Source of the DNA: Blautia faecicola
GTDB lineage: Bacteria; Bacillota; Clostridia; Lachnospirales; Lachnospiraceae
Assembly (NCBI RefSeq): GCF_004123145.1
Contig: NZ_SDKC01000001.1
Coordinates: forward strand, 2,823,501-2,887,500
Direction of reading: 5' to 3'
DNA length: 64,000 bases
The number at the start of each line of letters is the position of its first letter. Positions within the stretch are counted from its first letter, which is position 1. The notes under the pieces are model-generated. The model had not been told where the DNA came from, ran no database searches, and saw only the letters and a program-made list of their open reading frames with translations. Shown here in pieces: positions 15,986 to 24,413 of this stretch. Made by a program: the position numbers and the translations under genes.

Positions 15986-18674
15986 ATACTTTGACCTCCC
16001 CTGCCGGTAATGTAAATGTAAATACTGTTCCGTGCGGCAGATTATCTGAAACAGTAAGTTCTCCGCCGTGGGCGTTAATAATGGACTTGCACAAAGATAA
16101 TCCAAGTCCTAAACTTCGGCGGCTGTCTGCAATTTGATTTGCACCGCTGTAGAACATGTCGAATATCCGTGGCTTTATTTCGTCAGCAATTCCGTTTCCG
16201 TCATCCGATATAGATACGATTGCTTGTTTTCCCCTCTTTTCTGTCCGAATAACAATATGAGAGTTTTTAGGTGTATATTTGATAGCATTATCAACAATAT
16301 TGATGATTACCTGAACAATAAGCTTTGCATCCATTTTTGCAAGAAGAAATTCTTCTTTGCTTTCAACGGAAATATGATGTTCTTCACTCTTTCGGTTAAT
16401 ATGATGTAACGCTTCTGTGATCACGTCCTCCATCAAATCTTCCGTTATATGGAGATTCAACCGTCCTTCTTCAATCCGGGTTACAGCCAGCAGGTTTTCT
16501 ACAAGGTTAATCAGCCACATGGAATCATCATAAATATCCGTATATAGCTGCTTTTTTGTATCATTATCAAAGGAATCGCCATTGGACAAAAGGTTACTGG
16601 CATTACCGGAAATGGATGTCAGCGGTGTCCTCAAATCATGTGAAATAGCACGCAACAGGTTCGCTCGCAACTGTTCATTTTTTGCAAGGATAGCCGCCTC
16701 CTGTTTCTCACGGGCATTTTTCTCATTTTCCAAAGCCAGGGCACATTCTCCGAGAATGGACAGTAGAATACTGTTTTCAAATGGATCAAGAGGTATTTCC
16801 CCCATCACGATTCCAACAACTCCATATACCATACTGCTGCGAACAGCAAGGTACAGGCATTTTGCATTGGAAAGCGTTCCTGTTGTAGCTCCGGCACGTT
16901 TATTGTTTTTCAATACCCAGCCGGCAACGGCCTTTTCATTTTCGGAAATACACGATTCCAAATTTTCCTCAGTTACAGAAAAAATATGCGGCGTATCCAA
17001 CACTTCTCCATCAGCTAAATAAAAAACGATATCTTTTCCCAAGAGTTTAATGAGCTGATTTGAAGTTGCAGATACAATTTCATTTTTATCTTTTGCCTGT
17101 TGCAATAGCTGGTTTGTGTCAAATAACACTTTGGTACGGTAAGCAGATTGTGCCGCCTGTTTTGCCTGGTTTTTAATCCGTATAGCAAGAGAACCGGTTA
17201 AAAATGCCGCCAAAAACATGATAATAAAGGTAACAGGATAACCCTGATCATACGCCTGCAAGGTAAATTGAGGTTCCGTAAACAGGAAATTAAAAATCAA
17301 AACACTTACAATCGAGGAAATTAGGCTGTATACCTGATGTTTCGTGATGACAGCGGTGACAAGAACGCCTAAAACAAAAACAGTAATGATATTTGCTTCG
17401 CCAAATCCAAGATTCTGGAAAATCATTCCGACTAAACTGGATAAAATCAGAATCGCAGTAGATTTTAATGTATCAGTGGCAGAGAAGACGATATGGTTCT
17501 TTTTCCTGCCCCCTCTTAACTGATACACTGCAGCATTAGAAACCGTATCCGGAATAATATGCACATCCAGGTTAGGGGCATAATCAATCAGTTTTTCTGT
17601 CAGTGTCGGTTTGCTGAGCAAATGCCGTTTTGTAGCAGAACTTCGCCCGATCACAATCTTTGACACACCGGACAAACGGGCAAATTCCGCAATCTGAAAC
17701 GGAATATCTTCTCCATAAACTGTTTCAATTTTTGCCCCAAGTTGCTCAGCAAGACGAACATTTGAACGAAGGCGTTTTATATTTTCCTCGCTCATCACCG
17801 AAAAATCAGGTGTTTCTACAAACAGAGCCGTAAACTTTCCTTTGAAAGCAGAAGCCATTCTTGCGGCGGTACGGATAATTTTCGCATTGGATGGAGAAGA
17901 AGATAGACAAACAAGAATATGTTCGTCTGTATGATAATCTCCATGGTTTTTAATGCGGGCATTTTCTGTGAGGATATTCACCCGGTCCGCACATCGCCGC
18001 AGTGCAATCTCCCGAAGAGCTGTCAAATTTTCTATTGTGAAAAAATTTTCTACCTCCTGTTTTGCCTGTGTCTGTCTGTATACATTTCCTGTATTCAAAC
18101 GGTTGATCAAATCCTGTGGTTCAATATCTATTAATTCAACCTGATCTGCATTATCAAAAATAGAATCCGGGATGCGTTCCCGTACAACAATTTCCGTAAT
18201 GGATGCAACTGTATCACAAAGGCTTTCAATATGCTGGACATTGACAGTCGTATAGACATCAATCCCTGCATTCAAAAGTTCTTTAATGTCCTGATACCGT
18301 TTTGCATGACGGCATCCTTCGGCATTCGTATGCGCAAGTTCATCCACAAGAATAATCTGTGGTTTTCTTTTCAGCGCCATGTCAATGTCGAATTCGTTCC
18401 GTATCATACCATTATAGAGAACTTCTCTTGTAGGAAGAACTTCTAAGCCATTCAAAAGAGCTGCTGTCTTGGGGCATGCATGAGGTTCTATATAACCGGC
18501 TACCACGTCAATTCCCTGCTGTTTTTCCATATGCGCCGCTTCTAACATGGCGTAGGTTTTACCCACACCAGCTGCGTATCCGAAAAAGATTTTCAAAAGT
18601 CCTTTATTACGGTTTTCTTCATCCGCTTGAATTCCCTTTAATAACTGATCCGGATTGTGTCTGCTTTCACCCAT
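15978..18674 (-). CDS. kdpD: KdpD sensor histidine kinase
   Basis: 898 residues, full length. N-terminal KdpD domain with Walker A GYAAGVGKT at 32-40 and the DELAHTN motif; a universal-stress-type domain about 250-370 (VCLSSSPSNAKII, VIGRSS); four membrane helices about 395-500 (DUF4118); a GAF-like segment; HisKA with the phospho-His in AISHDLRTPLTS near residue 670; and HATPase motifs NIVDNAIKYTP, DDGNGI, SLGLGLSLC. AAGGAGATGACC precedes the ATG. In Firmicutes the N-terminal stress domain can bind cyclic-di-AMP, linking K+ status to this second messenger. A 41-bp MITE remnant lies 41 bp upstream of the start. Confidence 0.95.
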   Translation of the reverse strand: MGESRHNPDQLLKGIQADEENRNKGLLKIFFGYAAGVGKTYAMLEAAHMEKQQGIDVVAGYIEPHACPKTAALLNGLEVLPTREVLYNGMIRNEFDIDMALKRKPQIILVDELAHTNAEGCRHAKRYQDIKELLNAGIDVYTTVNVQHIESLCDTVASITEIVVRERIPDSIFDNADQVELIDIEPQDLINRLNTGNVYRQTQAKQEVENFFTIENLTALREIALRRCADRVNILTENARIKNHGDYHTDEHILVCLSSSPSNAKIIRTAARMASAFKGKFTALFVETPDFSVMSEENIKRLRSNVRLAEQLGAKIETVYGEDIPFQIAEFARLSGVSKIVIGRSSATKRHLLSKPTLTEKLIDYAPNLDVHIIPDTVSNAAVYQLRGGRKKNHIVFSATDTLKSTAILILSSLVGMIFQNLGFGEANIITVFVLGVLVTAVITKHQVYSLISSIVSVLIFNFLFTEPQFTLQAYDQGYPVTFIIMFLAAFLTGSLAIRIKNQAKQAAQSAYRTKVLFDTNQLLQQAKDKNEIVSATSNQLIKLLGKDIVFYLADGEVLDTPHIFSVTEENLESCISENEKAVAGWVLKNNKRAGATTGTLSNAKCLYLAVRSSMVYGVVGIVMGEIPLDPFENSILLSILGECALALENEKNAREKQEAAILAKNEQLRANLLRAISHDLRTPLTSISGNASNLLSNGDSFDNDTKKQLYTDIYDDSMWLINLVENLLAVTRIEEGRLNLHITEDLMEDVITEALHHINRKSEEHHISVESKEEFLLAKMDAKLIVQVIINIVDNAIKYTPKNSHIVIRTEKRGKQAIVSISDDGNGIADEIKPRIFDMFYSGANQIADSRRSLGLGLSLCKSIINAHGGELTVSDNLPHGTVFTFTLPAGEVKVYE

Positions 18675-18714
18675 ACGGTCATCTCCTTGTACAAAAACAT
18701 TATATAAAATAATA

Positions 18715-18755
18715 GTAACTATTCAGAACCCACTGTGAAGGTACTGAACAGTTAC
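18715..18755. mobile_element. MITE-like element, family B, internally deleted copy (41 bp)
   Basis: GTAACTATTCAG (18715-18726) and CTGAACAGTTAC (18744-18755) are the ends of the 142-bp element at 61954-62095 (11 of 12 pair). The interior is missing between two ACTGT direct repeats, as expected for a slippage or recombination deletion. It sits in the kdpD leader. Confidence 0.75.
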
Positions 18756-18813
18756 GAATAATAAGTAAATTTCAGAAAAGTATTTTAGCACTGACATTAA
18801 AATTGCATAAAGA

Positions 18814-19356
18814 TTATAACACCTTTTCTTCTCTTTTTCCATTCGGGCGTGTAGCCGAAAGCGGAAAATGCTCCGAAAAATCACGCAATTTTTCGACAAA
18901 TAGACTCTTCATACAATCAATGTCATTTTGCCATATCACTCTCGCTGGTTTCTCAATCGTGTTGATGGGATGTACCGTAATGTCTACAGAGTCTGGATTA
19001 ATGACACTTTGCTTTATTTGAAGGGATAAGGAACAATACTCATCTTTCAGAATATCGTTGGAGCTTTCTATGATAAAGCCAAAATCAAGTTTATTATTTC
19101 CTAGCCCATTTATTATTTCACTTACAGAACCGTAGAACAGATTCAGCTCATAGTTTGGGTATTCGCTTGAAAATTGTTCTAATAGATCTGCAATAGAATC
19201 TATAATTACAGGTGTTTCAAATCCAATCCTGAGCTTAGAACCTGAAATAAGTTTTTGGGATTGGTTTTCCTCGAGAAATTTATCCAGTTTTCCCATAAGA
19301 AAATAACCATAACTAAATGCTACCAACACCACTATAAGTAAAGCAAAGTCTTTCAT
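18814..19356 (-). CDS. Membrane-anchored LysR-substrate-binding-like protein
   Basis: About 180 residues. One N-terminal membrane helix (FALLIVVLVAFSYGYFLMG) is followed by a domain like the effector-binding half of LysR regulators (LRIGFETPVIIDSIADLLEQF, NYELNLFYGSVSEIINGL, LDFGFII). There is no helix-turn-helix, so it is not a DNA-binding regulator; it could be an extracytoplasmic or cytosolic ligand sensor for the neighbouring KdpD or Ktr channel. Start uncertain: ATG at 19356 is chosen, but a TTG six codons upstream is possible. Lies between ktrA and kdpD in the same direction. Confidence 0.65.
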   Translation of the reverse strand: MKDFALLIVVLVAFSYGYFLMGKLDKFLEENQSQKLISGSKLRIGFETPVIIDSIADLLEQFSSEYPNYELNLFYGSVSEIINGLGNNKLDFGFIIESSNDILKDEYCSLSLQIKQSVINPDSVDITVHPINTIEKPARVIWQNDIDCMKSLFVEKLRDFSEHFPLSATRPNGKREEKVL

Positions 19357-19377
19357 ATCACCAACTTCTTTCAAAAA

Positions 19378-20025
19378 TTAAATATGAAAACATTTTTGAA
19401 TATGTTTCGTCTCCCCAAGAACAAGCATGGTACTGCCCTTTAACAACTGCGTATCGGAACTTATTTTCAGATTCATAATATCATTTGTTTTCAGTGCCAT
19501 AATATTGATGTTATATTTTTTTCGTATATCCAACTGACCGATTGTTTTTCCTATCCATTCTCCCGGTATAGATATTTCAAAGATTGCATGTCCTTCATCT
19601 AGTTCTATGTAATCGAAAATATGATCAGCGCTATAACGGATCGCAACCCAATCGGCAAGCTGCCTTTCGGGATAAACAATTTCATCTGCGCCGTTTCGTA
19701 AAAGAAATTTTGCATGAACATCACGAGCGGCACGAGACACCACCATTCTTGCACCGAGTTCCTTCAAAAGGGACGTTACTTCCAATGAATTCTGAAAGTT
19801 ATCTCCGATAGCCACAATGCAAACATCAAAATTCCCAACACCAAGCGAACTCAAAAAATCCTCATTCGTCGCATCCCCAATCTGAGCGTTGGTTACAAAG
19901 GGAAGTACAGCATCAACTCGAGTATCTTCTTTATCTACCGCCATCACCTGATGATGCAATTCATCTAATTTTATAGCGATATGCCGTCCGAATCTTCCCA
20001 GACCGATAAGTAATATTGATTTCAT
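19378..20025 (-). CDS. ktrA: KtrA/TrkA-type potassium channel gating subunit
   Basis: 215-residue cytosolic regulatory subunit of a Ktr K+ uptake system. Rossmann RCK-N domain with nucleotide loop GLGRFGRHIA at 8-17, acidic Asp after beta2 (AVDKED) and VAIGDNF; RCK-C domain about 135-215 (ISIPGEWIGKTIGQLDIRKKYNINIMAL), the site that can bind c-di-AMP. Forms an octameric ring that gates KtrB on ATP/ADP exchange. Preceded by AAGGAGAATAAA and 13 bp after ktrB, so co-transcribed. Single RCK pair, as in KtrA/KtrC rather than the double TrkA of enterobacteria. Confidence 0.93.
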   Translation of the reverse strand: MKSILLIGLGRFGRHIAIKLDELHHQVMAVDKEDTRVDAVLPFVTNAQIGDATNEDFLSSLGVGNFDVCIVAIGDNFQNSLEVTSLLKELGARMVVSRAARDVHAKFLLRNGADEIVYPERQLADWVAIRYSADHIFDYIELDEGHAIFEISIPGEWIGKTIGQLDIRKKYNINIMALKTNDIMNLKISSDTQLLKGSTMLVLGETKHIQKCFHI

Positions 20026-20038
20026 TTTTTTATTCTCC

Positions 20039-21379
20039 TTAACCTACTGTAATTTTTTCCTGAGGATATTTTGAACCGTTAGCCTTTTTTTCAGAAACGG
20101 TGGCAAAAATCAAGGTCAATCCTCCCACTCTGCCAAAAAACATCAGGCAAATCAAGATTATATGGGAAACAAACCCCAGATCAGGAGTTATTCCCAGCGA
20201 TAACCCTACTGTTCCGATTGCCGACGCCGTCTCAAACAAAGCGGTCATAAGTGGAATATCTTCTGTGCTGCTAATTACCATTCCTCCGACAAGGAATAAA
20301 ACGATATACATCAAAAAAATCGTAGCTGCATTTCTGATAGTGCCATCCGGAATTTGTCTGCCAAAAAAATGAGTGTGTTCCTTTTTTCTAAATACAGATA
20401 ATGCCGATGAAACGAGAACTGCAAGAGTCGTCGTTTTCATACCACCTGCAGTGGAACCGGGCGAGCCACCGATGAGCATCAGCATAATGATAAGCATTTG
20501 CCCAACTTCACTGAATAAAGTCAAATCTGCCGTATTAAATCCTGCAGTTCTCGGCGTAACGGATTGAAACAAGGAAACCCATACTCTTTCCTTTAGTGGC
20601 ACATTTGAAAACTCAAAATAAAAAAAGTAAAGAGCCGGTAAGAATATCAATAATCCTGTTACCGTAAAAATTACCTTGCTTTGCATTCGGTATTTTTTGA
20701 AATGCCATTTATGATTCTTTATATCCTCCCAGGTAAGGAATCCAATACCTCCTGCAACAATCAGCACCATAATCACAAGATTTACAATCGGCTGTACAGA
20801 ATAGGATGTTAACGAGGAAAAAGGTGTTCTTATACCGATCAGATCAAATCCTGCATTGCAAAAAGCAGAAATAGAATGGAACAGCGAATACCATATTCCT
20901 TTCCAAAAACCAAAATCCCTGCAAAAAACAGGGGCTAAAAGAGCCGCACCAATGATTTCGATTAGAATAGTAGTCCGAATAATAAATTGCGTTCTCCGCA
21001 CAATACCACCCACCGTTGGAGCCGAAATTGCCTCCTGCATGGTACTTCGCTGCATCAACCCGATTTTACGCCCGGAAACAACAGCAATCGCAATAGCAAT
21101 CGTAATAATTCCCATACCCCCGATTTGAATCAGCAGTAAAATAACTCCTTGGCCAAATAAAGACCAGTAGGTTGCCGTATCCTTAATAATCAGTCCCGTC
21201 ACACAAACCGCAGAAGTTGCGGTAAACAAAGCATCCAAAAAGGAGGTACACTGGCCGCTTTTTGTAGCAATTGGCAGCATCAAAAGCAGACTGCCTAAGA
21301 GAATCACGGATAAAAACCCTAAACTAATCACTTGAAATGATGTCATATGCCGATGTCTTGACCTGTTTTTCTGTTGCAT
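20039..21379 (-). CDS. ktrB: KtrB/TrkH-type potassium uptake membrane subunit
   Basis: 446-residue ion-conducting subunit of a Ktr system, about 8-10 membrane segments in four M1-P-M2 repeats. Selectivity-filter-like loops with a conserved Gly are visible: ATSAVCVTGL, FHSISAFCNAGFDL, VTPRTAGFNT and ASAIGTVGLSLG. Upstream of ktrA by 13 bp. The leader has a long inverted repeat close to the start codon (21394-21479). Followed in the same direction by ktrA, a LysR-substrate-like membrane protein and kdpDE, so potassium entry and its two-component sensor appear to be in one unit. Confidence 0.94.
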   Translation of the reverse strand: MQQKNRSRHRHMTSFQVISLGFLSVILLGSLLLMLPIATKSGQCTSFLDALFTATSAVCVTGLIIKDTATYWSLFGQGVILLLIQIGGMGIITIAIAIAVVSGRKIGLMQRSTMQEAISAPTVGGIVRRTQFIIRTTILIEIIGAALLAPVFCRDFGFWKGIWYSLFHSISAFCNAGFDLIGIRTPFSSLTSYSVQPIVNLVIMVLIVAGGIGFLTWEDIKNHKWHFKKYRMQSKVIFTVTGLLIFLPALYFFYFEFSNVPLKERVWVSLFQSVTPRTAGFNTADLTLFSEVGQMLIIMLMLIGGSPGSTAGGMKTTTLAVLVSSALSVFRKKEHTHFFGRQIPDGTIRNAATIFLMYIVLFLVGGMVISSTEDIPLMTALFETASAIGTVGLSLGITPDLGFVSHIILICLMFFGRVGGLTLIFATVSEKKANGSKYPQEKITVG

Positions 21380-21393
21380 AACTATATCCCCAT

Positions 21394-21479
21394 AATCTTA
21401 ATTTCTTTTTTATATTGCCTTTATTCTATCTTTATTTGTATTAAATGGGCGTAAGTAAGTTTGTTTTGAAATTAAGATT
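21394..21479 (-). promoter_or_regulatory. Inverted repeat in the ktrB 5' leader
   Basis: 12 bp AATCTTAATTTC (21394-21405) are exactly complementary to 21468-21479, with 62 nt between. On the mRNA the 3' arm ends close to the GGGGAT ribosome site of ktrB, so the stem could affect initiation. It does not match a ydaO (c-di-AMP) riboswitch that I can recognise. Confidence 0.4.
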
Positions 21480-21486
21480 GTATAAA

Positions 21487-21660
21487 GATGAGCAGAAGTC
21501 TCATATTATTTGCTTTTGCAATTCTTGTTTCATATCCATCACCATGCGGATTCTTTCTCATCATAAGCGGAACTAATACCCCTTCTTTCTCAATACTGCA
21601 TCTTAATTCAAACAACTCCTGATTTCGTTCTACTTTGAACGGATGGCTCGATAAATCGAT
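21487..21660 (-). pseudogene. ParB-like N-terminal domain remnant
   Basis: An open stretch without a start reads IDLSSHPFKVERNQELFEL, then SIEKEGVLVPLMMRKNPHGDGYET, closely following the ParB/Spo0J pattern HPFKV-ELxxSIxxxGVLVPxxVR-GYE. The GERR box that should follow has decayed to RIAKANN, and stops flank the segment. Likely the relic of a plasmid or conjugative element. Confidence 0.55.
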
Positions 21661-22021
21661 TATGTACTTTCAATTCCTTCAGCATCTTGTTAATCTTTTT
21701 ATTTCCCAGATGCAACAGCTTTCACGTCCATAAATCCCCATACCCGCCGTGATTGGCAGGTGTTTGACTCTTTCTACTATGATATGCCTGATTTTTCAAA
21801 AAACAGGATAACTTTTCAGATAATATAGATTTCTTTACATTAGCATGATACAATTAAGAAAGTAAAAAACGGGACAGCAGAGATCATCCGGCTTGCTGAT
21901 TGAGATACAGTGAAAACACACAAATTTGCAAACAGAGCAATAGCCTATCTTTTGAACTGTGAGAACGAAAAATTGCCCAAGGAAATAATGGTGGCATTTG
22001 AATAACGAGGGAGTGAGATAT
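21661..22021. other. Intergenic region between ktrB side and the two-component module
   Basis: About 360 bp with no intact gene. It must contain the promoter of the rightward regulator-kinase-ABC genes, but no convincing -35/-10 pair stands out. The ParB remnant lies at its left. Confidence 0.4.
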
Positions 22022-22699
22022 ATGGAACCATTACTGATTGTTGAAGATGATATCGGTTTGAATCAAGGCTTATGCAAAGCACTGAAAGTAGATGATCGGA
22101 AAATCATTTCCTGCCAAGACCTAAAAACGGCGAAGGAGCAGCTGCTTTGCGGCGGTGTATCCCTGATCCTGCTGGATATCAATCTGCCGGATGGCAGTGG
22201 GCTTGAGCTGCTCCGGGAGGTCAAGGAAAACATGCCCGGTATTCCTGTTATTCTGCTGACTGCCAATGACACCGATCTGGACATCGTAGACGGACTGGAG
22301 CGGGGCGCTGATGATTACATTACCAAACCCTTTTCTCTTTCGGTTTTGCGGGCAAGGGTGAATACCCAACTGCGAAAGCAAGCGTCAAACCATAAAAATG
22401 CGCCAATCCATATGGATCCGTTTCACTTTGACTTTGAGGCTATGACCTTTTATGTGGGAGATTCAAAAGTGGAATTGAGTAAAACAGAACAAAAATTACT
22501 GCGTCTGCTTGTTGAAAATCGTGGTCGAACCATGACCCGTGGAGACCTTGTCGACCGGATCTGGACAGATGGCGCGGAATATGTGGATGAAAATGCTTTG
22601 TCTGTTACGATCAAGCGTCTGAGGGATAAGCTTGGTGCACAGAAATACATTAAAACCGTCTATGGAATCGGTTATAGCTGGGTGACAAAAGATGAATAA
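22022..22699 (+). CDS. OmpR-family response regulator (ABC-transporter-linked)
   Basis: 225 residues from ATG at 22022 (GGGAGTGAGATAT upstream; the frame opens at a TTG eight codons earlier). Receiver with Asp9-Asp10, phospho-Asp52 in LLDINLPDG and Lys in TKPFS; winged-helix output domain about 125-225 (LSKTEQKLLRLLVENRGRT, VYGIGYSW). Overlaps the histidine kinase gene by 8 bp. By arrangement with a kinase and an ABC exporter it resembles BceR/GraR/VraR regulators of peptide-antibiotic defence. Target promoter not identified. Confidence 0.92.
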   Translation: MEPLLIVEDDIGLNQGLCKALKVDDRKIISCQDLKTAKEQLLCGGVSLILLDINLPDGSGLELLREVKENMPGIPVILLTANDTDLDIVDGLERGADDYITKPFSLSVLRARVNTQLRKQASNHKNAPIHMDPFHFDFEAMTFYVGDSKVELSKTEQKLLRLLVENRGRTMTRGDLVDRIWTDGAEYVDENALSVTIKRLRDKLGAQKYIKTVYGIGYSWVTKDE

Positions 22700-23591
22700 A
22701 ACCGGCATTGTGATCATACTGCTATGTTTTCTGGCGGCGGCAGCTGTTGTATTATGGAATCGGAGAAAGGTCAGAAAAACGATGGAAGAAATCGAAAGGA
22801 TGCTGGACGCTGCCATGACCGGCTCCTTTTCTGAAACCAATTTTAATGAACGCCGGCTGTCTGCATTGGAAACGAAGTTTGCGCACTATCTTTCCGCCGC
22901 AGAAACTTCCTCTCGAAATGTAGCACAGGAGAAGGACAGAATTAAGACCTTGATTGCGGACATCTCCCACCAGACGAAAACGCCGATTGCAAACCTGCTG
23001 TTATACAGCGAGCTTTTGATGGAGGAAACTCTGCCTGTATCGGCGAAGGCAAATGTGGAGGCGCTGTACAATCAATCGGAGAAATTGCGATTTTTGATTG
23101 ACTCGCTTATAAAGCTGTCCCGGCTGGAAAACGGAATTATTTCACTATCGCCGCAGCGCTCAGCATTACAGCCACTGCTTCAAGGTATTGCAGAACAATA
23201 TGCCGCCAAGGTTTCTGAAAAAGGATTGTCTTTGCAACTGCAAGATACTGATGCTTTTGCTGTATTCGACTTCAAATGGACAGCGGAAGCACTGGCTAAT
23301 ATCGTAGACAATGCCATCAAATATACAGAGCATGGCACAATCAGGATTTCTGCTGTAAGCTATGAAATGTTTGCAAGGATCGATATATCGGATACCGGTT
23401 CAGGCATCCCGGAAAGTGAGCAAGCGAAGATATTTGCTCGCTTTTACCGCTCAAATAGTGTGCAGAAACAAGAAGGTGTTGGCATCGGCTTATACCTTGC
23501 CCGACAGATCATATCCGGCGAGGGCGGTTATATCAAGGTTGCTTCCGTTCCGGGAAAAGGAAGTACGTTTTCCATATTTCTGCCGAAATAA
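22692..23591 (+). CDS. Histidine kinase with minimal membrane sensor
   Basis: 299 residues. A single N-terminal membrane helix (about 5-22, GIVIILLCFLAAAAVVLW) with no extracellular domain, then a short linker, HisKA with phospho-His93 in ADISHQTKTPIANL, and HATPase motifs NIVDNAIKYTE, DTGSGIP and GVGIGLYLA. With no sensor domain it probably depends on the ABC permease encoded two genes on for stimulus detection, as established for BceS-like kinases, though those normally have two helices. Starts inside the end of the regulator gene. Confidence 0.92.
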   Translation: MNKTGIVIILLCFLAAAAVVLWNRRKVRKTMEEIERMLDAAMTGSFSETNFNERRLSALETKFAHYLSAAETSSRNVAQEKDRIKTLIADISHQTKTPIANLLLYSELLMEETLPVSAKANVEALYNQSEKLRFLIDSLIKLSRLENGIISLSPQRSALQPLLQGIAEQYAAKVSEKGLSLQLQDTDAFAVFDFKWTAEALANIVDNAIKYTEHGTIRISAVSYEMFARIDISDTGSGIPESEQAKIFARFYRSNSVQKQEGVGIGLYLARQIISGEGGYIKVASVPGKGSTFSIFLPK

Positions 23592-23726
23592 CAACAATTC
23601 TATCAAAACTGTTAGATTTCATTTTCCGCCGGAAAGAATGTGGAAAGATTCCTATGCGATAATCTGTATGTATCAAAGGATGATTTCTTTGCATACATAC
23701 AGATTTTTTCATGGAGGTACTCATTT

Positions 23727-24398
23727 ATGGATGTTTTACAGGCAAAAGACCTGAGAAAAATTTATGGCTCCGGCAATAACGCAGTTCATGCGTTGGATGG
23801 AGTTGATTTAAGTGTAAAGAAGGGCGAATTTGTTGCAATCGTCGGCACATCCGGCTCCGGCAAATCCACGCTGTTGCACATGCTGGGCGGGCTGGATCGC
23901 CCTACAAGCGGCACGGTCATGGTGGACGGACAGGATATTTTCTCCCTAAAGGAGGAAGCGCTGACCATCTTCCGCCGCAGGAAAATCGGCTTTGTGTTCC
24001 AAGCATATAATCTTGTTCCGGTGCTGAATGTGTATGAAAATATTGTTCTACCCATTGAGCTGGACGGTGGCAAGGTCAATAAGGATTTCGTACAGCAGAT
24101 TGTACAGACACTTGGGCTGGATGATCGTCTGGATGCGCTGCCCAATCAGCTCTCAGGCGGTCAACAGCAGCGAGTAGCCATTGCCCGTGCGCTGGCGGCA
24201 GCACCCGCTATCATTCTGGCAGATGAACCCACCGGCAATCTGGATTCCAAAACCAGCCAGGATGTATTGAGCCTTTTGAAAGTCACCAGTCAAAAGTTCG
24301 CCCAGACAATCGTAATGATCACTCACAACGAAGAAATTGCGCAGATGGCAGACCGCATTATCCGTATCGAAGATGGTCGGATCGTCTCCCAGAACTAA
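23727..24398 (+). CDS. ABC transporter ATP-binding protein (MacB/BceA type)
   Basis: 223 residues from ATG at 23727 (GGAGGT upstream); the longer frame has no ribosome site. Walker [11 protein letters not shown]-loop [14 protein letters not shown], signature [15 protein letters not shown], Walker [14 protein letters not shown] and the H-loop MITHNEE are all intact. The [11 protein letters not shown] and EPTGNLDS features place it with the LolD/MacB/BceA subfamily that energises FtsX-type permeases without moving substrate through a classic channel. The permease gene follows after 15 bp. Confidence 0.95.
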   Translation: MDVLQAKDLRKIYGSGNNAVHALDGVDLSVKKGEFVAIVGTSGSGKSTLLHMLGGLDRPTSGTVMVDGQDIFSLKEEALTIFRRRKIGFVFQAYNLVPVLNVYENIVLPIELDGGKVNKDFVQQIVQTLGLDDRLDALPNQLSGGQQQRVAIARALAAAPAIILADEPTGNLDSKTSQDVLSLLKVTSQKFAQTIVMITHNEEIAQMADRIIRIEDGRIVSQN

Positions 24399-24413
24399 CG
24401 GGAGGTGGCTACG

